The notes under the pieces are model-generated. The model saw only the letters and a list, made by a program, of their open reading frames with translations. It had not been told where the DNA came from and did no database searches. From Candidatus Zymogenus saltonus (GTDB lineage Bacteria > Desulfobacterota > Zymogenia > Zymogenales > Zymogenaceae), in the NCBI GenBank assembly GCA_016929395.1, contig JAFGIX010000027.1, forward strand, positions 79,776 to 143,775: a DNA stretch of 64,000 bases, given 5' to 3'. This document shows, piece by piece, positions 17,531 to 25,909 of the stretch. Both the position numbers and the translations under genes were made by a program. Positions within the stretch are counted from its first letter, which is position 1. Each line of letters opens with the position of its first letter.

Positions 17531-17979
17531 ACCATCACCCCGCACTATTTCGACGGGACTCTATGGAACGGGTGATCGGGCGATAATGAGAAACGCCTTA
17601 ACAACGGGGGGAGTAACATAGATAAAGGGGGGTCGGGATGAAGGGGGGCTGGGAATCGGGGGAAAATAGCAAGAGGGGGGAGAGGGAAAGCGGGGAAACG
17701 GGGGAAACGCAAGCGAAGGTTATTTGCAGACTTCATCCCATGTAGGGACTTGGAAAAACGATAAAGGCTGTTTTTCTTAAAAATTCAAGAACTTTTAAAG
17801 AGCACATTCTTTCATCGGGATAGACGGAGCAATTTTTTACGGGGGGCGGCACGGCGTTTTGTCAATTTTGTAAACAGAATAAAGCACCGCCCATTAATGA
17901 CGCCGTTTTTATCATAATTTGTTTAATCTTAACCGTGAAGACATAAACGCTTTTCATCGATATATAAAAGGGGAGTAAA
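17531..17979. other. non-coding spacer with purine-rich G-tract region
   Basis: 449 bp between pilT and pilC without a credible gene. The part 17585-17710 is rich in G-runs on the plus strand (GGGGGG, GGGGAAACGGGGGAAAC-like units) and could form G-quadruplexes. It resembles, on the opposite strand, the C-rich tract at 23770-24100. The part before pilC is AT-rich and presumably holds the pilC promoter, though I see no clear -35/-10 pair. Confidence 0.5.
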
Positions 17980-19203
17980 ATGCCTGTTTTTAAATGGTCG
18001 GGGAGGGACAATACCGGGGCGATGCAAAACGGCGAGGTAGAGGCCGCAAACCAGGCGGCGGCAACGGCGCTTTTAAAACAAAGAAATATAACTCCCAGCG
18101 CCCTTTCGGAGAAAAAGGGCTTCAGCATGGACAAGGATATGACGATTCCGGGCCTCGAGCCCAAGCCCACCAAAAAGGATCTTGTAATCTTTACACGTCA
18201 GTTCGCCACCATGATAGACGCGGGTCTTCCCCTTGTTCAGTGTCTGGATATCCTCGGAAGCCAGCAGGAAAAGAAGACCTTCAAGAACATCATCTTCAAC
18301 GTCAAGGAAGATGTTGAAGGCGGGGCAACCTTTGCCGATGCCCTGAGTAAGCACCCCAAGATATTCGACGCCCTCTACGTGAACCTCGTGGCGGCCGGCG
18401 AGGTCGGCGGTATCCTCGATACGATCTTAAACCGTCTCGCGGCCTACATCGAGAAGGCCGAGTCACTAAAATCTAAAGTCAAGGGCGCCCTTGTCTATCC
18501 CGCAACCATCGTGGGAGTGGCCGTGGTCGTCACGGGAATTCTTATGGTTTTTGTCGTTCCGATGTTCCAGGAGATGTTTGCCGGCGCCGGCGTTGCATTG
18601 CCGGTTCCAACCCAAATCCTTGTAAACTTAAGCAACTTCGTCAAAACAAAACTCTACATCGCCATAATCGCCGGTATTGTATTCGTTATCTCCTTTACAT
18701 ACTTTTACCGAACCGACTTAGGCAATAGAATAATAGACGATCTCATATTAAAGGTGCCGGTCTTCGGCTCACTGTTGAAAAAAGTCGCGGTCGCCCGCTT
18801 CACGAGAACCTTGGGCACCATGATATCCAGCGGCGTTCCCATCATGGACGCCCTTGAAATCACCGCAAAGACCGCCGGAAACAAGACCGTGGAAATCGAG
18901 GTTATGGCCACAAGGACCGGCATCAGCGAGGGAAAAACGATCGCCGAGCCGATGAGCCAAAGCAGGGTGTTCCCGCCCATGGTGGTCCAAATGGTGGCCG
19001 TGGGAGAGGCCACCGGTAACATGGACGCCATGCTCAACAAGATAGCGGATTTCTACGACGATGAGGTCGATAACGCCGTTGCGGCGCTTACCTCCCTCTT
19101 GGAGCCTATGCTCATGGTCTTCCTCGGGGTGGTAGTCGGCGGAATGGTCATCGCCCTATACCTCCCCATATTCAACATGGCCGCCGCAATGGGGGGAGGA
19201 TAA
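17980..19203 (+). CDS. pilC: type IV pilus inner-membrane platform protein PilC (GspF family)
   Basis: 407 residues; the polytopic core of the pilus machine, contacting PilB and PilT. Two tandem GspF domains are visible: FTRQFATMIDAGLPLVQCLDIL in the first and FTRTLGTMISSGVPIMDALEI in the second. Each is followed by a VAAGEVGG or VAVGEATGN motif and hydrophobic helices (about 170-195, 222-245, 375-400). The start (MPVFKWSGRDNTGA) is canonical for PilC, with GGGGAG upstream. It is separated from pilT by a 449-bp spacer. Confidence 0.95.
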   Translation: MPVFKWSGRDNTGAMQNGEVEAANQAAATALLKQRNITPSALSEKKGFSMDKDMTIPGLEPKPTKKDLVIFTRQFATMIDAGLPLVQCLDILGSQQEKKTFKNIIFNVKEDVEGGATFADALSKHPKIFDALYVNLVAAGEVGGILDTILNRLAAYIEKAESLKSKVKGALVYPATIVGVAVVVTGILMVFVVPMFQEMFAGAGVALPVPTQILVNLSNFVKTKLYIAIIAGIVFVISFTYFYRTDLGNRIIDDLILKVPVFGSLLKKVAVARFTRTLGTMISSGVPIMDALEITAKTAGNKTVEIEVMATRTGISEGKTIAEPMSQSRVFPPMVVQMVAVGEATGNMDAMLNKIADFYDDEVDNAVAALTSLLEPMLMVFLGVVVGGMVIALYLPIFNMAAAMGGG

Positions 19204-19300
19204 TCTTAAATCCAATAACAGCCGCCCATACATTCAAAAAGCGTTATACCGGGTTTAAGATTATCGGCGACCATACCTTCCATCTTTCTTCTTAAGAATC

Positions 19301-20977
19301 ATGGCGTCTAAAAAAAGAAAAAAACAAGTCGGGGATTTACGGAAAAACATCGAGATATTGATGTTTTTCCGTGTAGTCATTATCTCCGTCCTTCTCTGGA
19401 CCTCGGTAATCCTGCAAATCACCGAAAAGGGATCCCAGCTCGTCCCGGACGTCAAGCTGATTTACTTCCTAATCGCATTTACCTACTTTCTGACGGCGAT
19501 ATATATCCTCCTTTTCAGGATACTCAAAAATCTCAAGATCTTCGCATATATCCAATTTTTTCTCGACGTTTTCATCGTCACCGCCCTGATATTCATCACC
19601 GGGGGCATCGAGAGCATATTCGCTTTTCTCTATATCGTCATTGTCATAAGCGCAAGCATCGTCCTATATCGATCGGGGGGGTTTCTCACGGCGTCCCTCT
19701 CCGGAATACTCTACGGCGTCCTCGTCGACCTTGACTACTACGGAATAATATCCCCCTACATCAGCGGCGCAAAGCTCAGCTACAAGGAAAGCGATATTTT
19801 CTACAATATCTTCATCAACATCGTCGCCTTCTATCTCGTGGCGTTCCTCTCCGGGTACCTCGCCGAACAGCTCAAGAGGGCCGGGGAAGAGCTCATAGAA
19901 AAGGAGATAGACTACGAAGAGCTGAAGATATTGAACAACGACATAATCCAGAACATCCAGACCGGAGTAATCACGATAAACACGAACAACGAGATCATCT
20001 CAATAAACCGCCAGGCGGAAAAGATCACTGAAACGACTCTCGAAGATGTCTACCTAAAGCCTATAGGAGATCTGCTGTCGGGCATCGCGTCCAAAATCAA
20101 GAGAATCGAGAATACAAGATACAAAGACAGCCTGAACCGCTGGACGATGGAATATGAGACCAAACACAAGAAGAGATACGTGCTCGGCTTCTCCGTCTCC
20201 CCGTTAAAAAACGCCCGCAGAAAAACAGTGGGGAAGATCATCCTTTTTCAGGACATCACCCGCCTCATGGAGATGGAAGAGGAGGTAAAAAAATCCGACA
20301 GGCTTGCGACCCTCGGCAAGCTCGCCGCCAACCTTGCCCATGAGATCAGAAATCCCCTGGCCGCCATGAGCGGATCAATCCAGATTCTAAAAAACGAGCT
20401 GTCTCTGGAGGGGAAAAACGTAAACCTCATGGAGATAATACTCCAGGAGATCGACCGGCTGAATCACCTCATAACGAATTTCCTTATGTACGCGAAACCG
20501 ATAGAGGTAAAAAAGGAGATGCTGGACATAACAAGCGTTATCAACGAAACCATCGCGGTCTTCAAAAACACTCCCAAGGGGGAGAGCAGGATCGGGATCG
20601 AAACCACGTTTTCCGACGACGCGAACATGGAAGGCGACTTCCAGCAATTAAAACAGGTCTTCTGGAACATCTTTCTCAACTCATCCGATGCCATATCCGA
20701 CGGCGGAACGATAAAGGTGAGCGTAGGGGAAAACAACGAGGATTACAGGGGATTTTTGGTGATTAAGATCACAGACAACGGAGCCGGAATAGAGGAGGAT
20801 ATTCAATCGTCGATCTTCGATCCCTTTTTCTCCACAAAGGACGGGGGAACGGGACTCGGCCTTTCGACGGTCAAGCAGATCGTCGAGGCCCACGGCGGAG
20901 TGATCGAGGTCGACAGCAAGGTGGGAGTCGGAACCGACATCCTGATCGCGTTTCCGAGAGGTCAATCCCCATTGTAA
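19301..20977 (+). CDS. pilS: PilS-like membrane sensor histidine kinase
   Basis: 558 residues. Five or six transmembrane helices occupy residues 20-190, followed by a PAS domain (about 205-320, GVITINTNNEIISINRQAEK). The HisKA box holds the phospho-acceptor His347 in NLAHEIRNPLAAMSGS. The HATPase domain has the N box (WNIFLNSSDAI), G1 (DNGAG), FDPFFSTK and G2 (GTGLGLSTVK). The multi-helix N-terminus and its place after pilC fit PilS, which with PilR and sigma-54 controls pilin transcription. No pilR gene follows here, so the pilS name is an inference from context. No ribosome site is obvious at the ATG. Confidence 0.85.
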   Translation: MASKKRKKQVGDLRKNIEILMFFRVVIISVLLWTSVILQITEKGSQLVPDVKLIYFLIAFTYFLTAIYILLFRILKNLKIFAYIQFFLDVFIVTALIFITGGIESIFAFLYIVIVISASIVLYRSGGFLTASLSGILYGVLVDLDYYGIISPYISGAKLSYKESDIFYNIFINIVAFYLVAFLSGYLAEQLKRAGEELIEKEIDYEELKILNNDIIQNIQTGVITINTNNEIISINRQAEKITETTLEDVYLKPIGDLLSGIASKIKRIENTRYKDSLNRWTMEYETKHKKRYVLGFSVSPLKNARRKTVGKIILFQDITRLMEMEEEVKKSDRLATLGKLAANLAHEIRNPLAAMSGSIQILKNELSLEGKNVNLMEIILQEIDRLNHLITNFLMYAKPIEVKKEMLDITSVINETIAVFKNTPKGESRIGIETTFSDDANMEGDFQQLKQVFWNIFLNSSDAISDGGTIKVSVGENNEDYRGFLVIKITDNGAGIEEDIQSSIFDPFFSTKDGGTGLGLSTVKQIVEAHGGVIEVDSKVGVGTDILIAFPRGQSPL

Positions 20978-21082
20978 TGGGAACTCCCCGAGAACGGCAG
21001 AAGAGAGCTGATCCCGGCAAAAAACTTTTTGCGCATGCCCCGAAGCCCTTTAAAAAACAGATATTTTGAATAAAATAACAAG

Positions 21083-21835
21083 ATGAAACCTCTAAAGCCC
21101 ATCAATCCCGCGATTGCGATCCTGATACTCACGCTCACCCTGATTCCATTAAAGGTATACTCCGAACATACCCTTGAGCCCATCGATGCGCTCAGGAAGT
21201 GCATCGGCACAATGAAGGGCGTCAACGACTACATTCTTGTCGTTCACCAGGTACAGAGGGTCGGGGGCAAGCTTCTGCCGGAGGAGGTGATATTATACAA
21301 ATTCAAGAGGCCGAACTCGGTCTATCTCCGCTCCATAGGGGAAGCAAACAATGGACAGGAAATTATCTATCGGGAGGGGTGGAACGACGGCAAGATGATG
21401 GGACATTTAGGTGGAGCCCTCAATGGGATCATCTTAAATCTAAAACCGGGCGCGGACATGGCCAACAAAAGGTCCCGGCATACGATAGACAAATCCTCCC
21501 TTGTATATATGATGAACACCCTCGAAAGAAGCATGGACTACGCCAAGGCCCATCCGGAGGACAACATGATAGTCGAGGACATTGGGACGAAAAATATCTT
21601 CGGAAAACCGGTAAGGCTCATAAGGATAAAACTCCCCCACGGCAAGGATTATCCCTACTACGCCCCGGTCTCCATCTTCGGGATAGACATGGAGCGATAC
21701 CTCCCCTTATACTACAGGTCGTACGGCCCCGACGGGGAAATGTGGGAGGACTACAGATACAGGGACCTCAGAACCAACGTCGGGCTGACTGATCTCGACT
21801 TCGATCCTAAAAACCCCGAATACAACTTTCAATAA
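21083..21835 (+). CDS. DUF1571 family exported protein (LolA-like outer-membrane sorting fold)
   Basis: 250 residues with an N-terminal signal peptide (AILILTLTLIPLKVYSE). The body follows the DUF1571 pattern: repeated-strand phrases NDYILVVHQVQRVGGKL, EVILYKFKRPNSVYL, the GQEIIYREGWNDGKMMGH block, and a C-terminal EDYRYRDLRTNVGLTDLDF. DUF1571 proteins share the half-barrel fold of LolA/LolB and probably bind a lipid or hydrophobic group in the periplasm. Function is unproven. It sits between the pilus kinase and a lipoprotein gene. Confidence 0.75.
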   Translation: MKPLKPINPAIAILILTLTLIPLKVYSEHTLEPIDALRKCIGTMKGVNDYILVVHQVQRVGGKLLPEEVILYKFKRPNSVYLRSIGEANNGQEIIYREGWNDGKMMGHLGGALNGIILNLKPGADMANKRSRHTIDKSSLVYMMNTLERSMDYAKAHPEDNMIVEDIGTKNIFGKPVRLIRIKLPHGKDYPYYAPVSIFGIDMERYLPLYYRSYGPDGEMWEDYRYRDLRTNVGLTDLDFDPKNPEYNFQ

Positions 21836-22022
21836 CCTGAAACTAATCCGCCGCTTCCGAGAGCCTCACAGCGTTTAGGGACCCAAAATAGGAAGGGGTG
21901 AAAAGAGAAAAAACTAAAATTCACCTTCCCGTCATTCCTGCTTGACAAGAACCCCCCTCAGATACTATTATTGTCCGACAATCACGGGGGCTTCCAATTT
22001 TAATCGGAAAGATATTCCTATC

Positions 22023-22778
22023 ATGAAGCAAAAAATAGCGATAGCAATTTTGCTTTTCTCCATTATCGCCGTCTCGGGATGCATCGATGTATTGTATGAG
22101 ATCACCATCGACAAGGACGACTCCGAGCTCGTTACCCTGAGGATCGACGCCCCGGCCCTCGTCGCGCCCTACCTCAAGGATCTCATAACCGACATGAGAA
22201 ACAACGGATTCAGCGTCGAGACCGTGTACGAGGTGGACAGGGTGACGGTAACCGGACAGAAGAGGCTGATGAAGGGACACTGGGAGATACCTACAGTCCC
22301 GGGATATATCAGGGTTACCAAGGTCAACGCCTTCGACTTTTCAGTTACCGACTACGTTCTCTTCAAGAGGTATGTCCTGAACGTCAACTACACCTATGTA
22401 AGGGAGCGGACAAAGAGCACGAGCGGGAAGGATATAGACTTCTTTCAAAACATCCCCCTCACGTTTGTCGTCAACTACAGGGGGAGAATCATAAAAACCA
22501 ATGCCACAAATTGGAACAAGAAAAGCGCCACGTGGGCGCTGAACATGAAGAGGGTCGGAAACCTCGACATCCAGCTCGTTACCTACAAGGTCAACTATCT
22601 TCTTGTCACCGCCATAATCATGATTTTCTTCGGCATCTTGGCCCTCGGGATATACTTTTTAATGAAACTGATAAGACCGGTTGCCCCTCCGGCGAAGGCC
22701 CCGCCCAAGGAGATCACCGGACCCGATCCCCCACTGGCTATCCCACCGCCTAAGGGGGGAGGCAAAAAGAAGGATTGA
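22023..22778 (+). CDS. lipoprotein with C-terminal transmembrane helix (LppM-like architecture)
   Basis: 251 residues from the ATG at 22023; the frame opens earlier but only this start gives a lipoprotein signal (IAIAILLFSIIAVSGC, lipobox VSGC). After the lipidated Cys comes a beta-rich region of about 170 residues with charged repeats (EITIDKDDSELVTLRIDAP). A transmembrane helix (about 205-225, TAIIMIFFGILALGIYFLM) and a short Pro/Lys-rich cytoplasmic tail follow. A lipid anchor plus a C-terminal helix is the layout of the LppM family; I offer that only as a resemblance. The ribosome site is weak. Confidence 0.65.
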   Translation: MKQKIAIAILLFSIIAVSGCIDVLYEITIDKDDSELVTLRIDAPALVAPYLKDLITDMRNNGFSVETVYEVDRVTVTGQKRLMKGHWEIPTVPGYIRVTKVNAFDFSVTDYVLFKRYVLNVNYTYVRERTKSTSGKDIDFFQNIPLTFVVNYRGRIIKTNATNWNKKSATWALNMKRVGNLDIQLVTYKVNYLLVTAIIMIFFGILALGIYFLMKLIRPVAPPAKAPPKEITGPDPPLAIPPPKGGGKKKD

Positions 22779-22899
22779 TCGACGGAGGTCTTTCCGATCC
22801 GATTTCGAAAACAGTGGGGCCGGCCCGTAAAAGGGGGGTGTCGGTGGCCGGGACCTTTCAAGAAGACCCCTCGTTGCTATAAAGTCTATCGGACCGCCT

Positions 22900-23769
22900 A
22901 TGAACAGGTTAAAATCCCTGATACACGTACTTCTTGGGACAACCGTCGTCCTCGTCGCCTCCGGCTTGCTCTCGCCTGGGCCGGGGCATGATCCCTACTC
23001 AAAGGCCGTAAACCCGACCGGTTTAGACGTCCTGTTTTACGTATCTGAGTCGTGCGCGGAGGAAGCCGCCGGGGAATCCCCCGCTTCTTCCGACTGCGCG
23101 AAATGGGGGTCGATAAACGGGATCGATCTGACGGCCCCCTTCGCCTCCATCACAACGGATGAGCTCCTCGCCATCTCGCTGGGGTCCATGCACGAAGACC
23201 TGGTCAGGGACGGCCTGCCCTGGTTCGGCGCCGTAAGGGACGACTTCAAACGGGCGCCCCGGAAACACCAGGGGCTCGACTTTTACGGAGACGACCTCAT
23301 GATAAGGGCTATGGCAGACGGGACGGTTACGGTGAGAGAGAACAGAAAAAATGCGGGCTACTACGTGATAATCAGCCACGGAAGGGGGGTGGAGACCCTC
23401 TATATGCACCTGAAAGAGGCCTACGGGGGGCCGAATCGGGTAAGGCGGGGCGACGTACTCGGGTTGACCGGCATATCCGGAAACGCCGTATCCCCCCAGC
23501 TTCACCTCGGCATCAGGGTGGATGGAGCCTACATAGACCCGGTTACGCCGCTCAAGGAAACCGAAGATAGCGGTATAACAAAACTCATCGCCTATTACGA
23601 GTCCCTCTTTGAGACAAAGACGGCCGCAAGGAAGCATCTCGTTTCCGCATATCTATCGAGGGACACGGAGATTAAACGGATCGAGACGGGAAGGGCTATC
23701 GAGCTCTTGAGGTCAATCTCGTACGATGAACAAGTCTCGGCTTGGCTGAAGAGATTCACGGGAGAGTAA
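22900..23769 (+). CDS. M23-like (LytM) peptidase domain protein, catalytic His replaced
   Basis: 289 residues with an N-terminal membrane or signal segment, a 60-residue unstructured part, and an M23 domain (about 118-220). Zinc ligands are present: His123 and Asp127 in HQGLDFYG, and His202. His170 in TLYMHL is also present. The expected HLH pair reads Gln200-Leu-His202, so the general-base histidine of LytM enzymes is Gln here. The protein may be inactive and regulatory, like EnvC/NlpD-type amidase activators, or have altered chemistry. The C-terminal 65 residues are helical. The target would be peptidoglycan. Confidence 0.75.
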   Translation: MNRLKSLIHVLLGTTVVLVASGLLSPGPGHDPYSKAVNPTGLDVLFYVSESCAEEAAGESPASSDCAKWGSINGIDLTAPFASITTDELLAISLGSMHEDLVRDGLPWFGAVRDDFKRAPRKHQGLDFYGDDLMIRAMADGTVTVRENRKNAGYYVIISHGRGVETLYMHLKEAYGGPNRVRRGDVLGLTGISGNAVSPQLHLGIRVDGAYIDPVTPLKETEDSGITKLIAYYESLFETKTAARKHLVSAYLSRDTEIKRIETGRAIELLRSISYDEQVSAWLKRFTGE

Positions 23770-24123
23770 AATCCACGGCCCCCTCATTCCCCCGGCTCCA
23801 ATTCCCCCATTACCCCGAGCCTCCCCAATCAAACAATCAGATCGGCTCCTCCCAGCTCCCTCATTCCCCCAGTTTTCTCCCAGTCTCTCAAGCCCCCCAA
23901 CCCCTCTATTGTTATAGTATAGCCATTTCCCCATTCCCCCTCCCCAATCCTCCCAATTCCCCCTGCCTTCCCCAATCCAAACAATCTAATCGGCTCCTTA
24001 CCGCCCCCCCATTTCTCAATCCTTCTCAACCTCTCCTTTTCCCAATTCCCCCGTTCCCGAAACCGGTTCATTCCCCCGATCTCTCCGTTTTTTAGTCTTG
24101 CCATCGCCGGCCGGCCGAGACGG
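23770..24123. repeat. polypyrimidine low-complexity spacer with an internal imperfect duplication
   Basis: About 320 bp made of C-runs and T/C phrases (CAATTCCCCC, CATTCCCCC and similar). Two copies of a longer unit are visible, one starting with CCCAATCAAACAATCAG at 23825 and the other with CCCAATCCAAACAATC at 23971, each running on into ATCGGCTCC and a C-rich tail. No gene is credible here. The minus strand is G-rich and quadruplex-prone. Confidence 0.6.
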
Positions 24124-24708
24124 TCATTGCGCAAAGGTATATATCGGGATCAGCTCCGAGATCGCGGTGTCCTCGTATTCCCTTCCTGGGAAGACATCCA
24201 TGATCTCGATCTTTATCACATCATCGATATTGACGAGATGGCTCCCGAGGCTCACCGTCTGCTCCCTCATGGTATCCTCGAGGTGCCCGTTGTATATTTC
24301 CGTCCCATTAAAATATATTTTTATCTTCCTTACCCTTCCGTTTTTTAACCAGGTCTCCCTGTCCTTGCAGTAGCCGTTGTTCAGCTCAAATCCCTTCAGG
24401 TAAATGTAGTTTTCCACATTGCCGGCAATATTCATCAGTCTCAACGTGATGAATTCGCCGACACCGCCCCCGCTTACCCCCTCCACCCACGCGGTTCCCA
24501 TCTGACCGTCAAAGAGCCTGTAGACATCGTAGTAATTCTGCCCTTGGGGGGCCAGGTGGGAAGAGGAGCGCAGCTCCCACTCGACCTCCTGGCTTAAAGA
24601 GATTGAGGGGAGTAAAAAAAGAGCCAGGATAAAAAGGATCGTAACCTTACAAATCAAAAACCCCCCGAAGCCTCCCGAGCCGCTTCTGTTTGATCGCAAT
24701 AGTTTCAT
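24124..24708 (-). CDS. secreted protein with NADase-type glycan-binding (discoidin-like) domain
   Basis: 194 residues from the ATG at 24708, preceded by GGAG six bases upstream; an ATG four codons earlier is possible. A signal peptide (VTILFILALFLLPSISLSQ) is followed by a single beta-sandwich domain. Its phrases include YRLFDGQMGTAWVEGV, GEFITLRL, the YIYLKGFELNNGYCKD strand, KNGRVRKIKIYFNG, and a DVFPGREYEDTAISELIP ending. That pattern is characteristic of the domain named after the NADase toxin translocation/glycan-binding module. It likely binds carbohydrate or a protein surface. It follows the propeller lipoprotein gene by 15 bp, so both are probably co-transcribed. Confidence 0.7.
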   Translation of the reverse strand: MKLLRSNRSGSGGFGGFLICKVTILFILALFLLPSISLSQEVEWELRSSSHLAPQGQNYYDVYRLFDGQMGTAWVEGVSGGGVGEFITLRLMNIAGNVENYIYLKGFELNNGYCKDRETWLKNGRVRKIKIYFNGTEIYNGHLEDTMREQTVSLGSHLVNIDDVIKIEIMDVFPGREYEDTAISELIPIYTFAQ

Positions 24709-24723
24709 GGCCTTCTCCATTAT

Positions 24724-25851
24724 TTAATCCAATGCGTAAAGGTGATCGTCGTAGCAGCCGAAGTATAAAACGCCGCCGATGACGACAGGGGACGACAGAA
24801 TCCCGCCCCCAATCTCTTGACGCCAAATCTGTTTTCCCTCGGCGGCGTCAACGGCGTAGAAATCGCCCTTCATGCTGCCGAAGTAGACCCTGCCCCCCGA
24901 TACGGCCGGGGAGGAGTGAATATCGCTTCCGGCGTTGAAGCGCCACTTTTCCGTGCCCGTGGCCGCATTTAGCGCATAGAGGAATCCGCCCTTGCTGCCG
25001 ACGTAGACCACGCCGTCATCCACGGCCGGGGACGACATAACGTATCCCGCGGCCTTGAACTTCCACTTCTCTTTGCCTGAGGCTGTATCCAGTGCGTAGA
25101 CGTTGGAATCGGCGGAGCCGACAAAAACGAGGCCGCCGGATACCGCGGGGGTCGAGACCACGTCCCCTCCCGTAATGTAGCGCCACTTTTCCGTGCCCGT
25201 CTTCGCGTCTACGGCATAAAGATTCTTGTCCTTGCTGCCGAAGAAGACGGCCCCCTCAAAAACCGCCGGTGACGAGTTCACGTCTCCCTCGGTCTTAAAG
25301 CGCCACTTCTCGACGCCAGTCCCGGCGTCAACGGCGTAGAGGTTGTTGTCCACGCTGCCGAAGTAGACAACCCCCTCGGACACCGCGGGAGAAGAGGTTA
25401 TATCCCCCGCCGCCTTGAAGCGCCACTTTTCAGTCCCTTTCTTTGCGTCCACGGCGTAGAGGTTTTCGTCCCAGCAGCCGACGTAGACAACCCCCCCCGA
25501 GACCGCCGGGGAAGACGAAACCCAGTGACCCGTCGAAAAGCGCCACTTTTCAGTCCCTTTCTTTGCGTCCACGGCGTAAAGGCTCCTGTCGTGACTCCCG
25601 AAGTAGACAACGCCCTTCGAGACCGCGGGGGAAGAATATATATCCTTCTGGGCCTCGAACTTCCACAGGACGGACCCGGAAGGCGGCTTGCCGGTCGTGG
25701 AGTAGGAGTTGGTCCTCGAGGGGCCGCCCTTGAACATCGGGACGTAGTTCTCTCTTCCCATCTTGCCGCAGGAAAATAGAATAAGCGCGGATACGATCAT
25801 GACCAAAATCAAAGGGTAATAAATTTTTATCTTTAAAATCCCTTTACTCAT
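24724..25851 (-). CDS. PQQ-type beta-propeller lipoprotein (BamB-like fold), eight repeats
   Basis: 375 residues. A lipoprotein signal (ILVMIVSALILFSC) is followed by eight 40-residue repeats of the kind SSPAVSGGVVYFGSxDxNLYAVDAKxGTEKWRF, each a four-stranded blade. The DNA repeats at 120 bp with high identity, especially between blades 1-4. BamB in outer-membrane assembly has the same fold, but a BamB role is not shown; these proteins are often adaptors or ligand sensors. The gene lies in a row with a PP2C-type phosphatase (58 bp upstream) and the glycan-binding protein downstream. Confidence 0.85.
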   Translation of the reverse strand: MSKGILKIKIYYPLILVMIVSALILFSCGKMGRENYVPMFKGGPSRTNSYSTTGKPPSGSVLWKFEAQKDIYSSPAVSKGVVYFGSHDRSLYAVDAKKGTEKWRFSTGHWVSSSPAVSGGVVYVGCWDENLYAVDAKKGTEKWRFKAAGDITSSPAVSEGVVYFGSVDNNLYAVDAGTGVEKWRFKTEGDVNSSPAVFEGAVFFGSKDKNLYAVDAKTGTEKWRYITGGDVVSTPAVSGGLVFVGSADSNVYALDTASGKEKWKFKAAGYVMSSPAVDDGVVYVGSKGGFLYALNAATGTEKWRFNAGSDIHSSPAVSGGRVYFGSMKGDFYAVDAAEGKQIWRQEIGGGILSSPVVIGGVLYFGCYDDHLYALD

Positions 25852-25909
25852 CGCTATCTACCCCCTAATAAACATTTTAAGCTTACTTACTTTTAAAAAC
25901 GCGGTTCTA

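Noticed and set aside
23770..24123. Pro/Ser-rich protein in the C-rich spacer
   Set aside because: Open frames exist on both strands only because the sequence is low-complexity; no start site or domain is credible.
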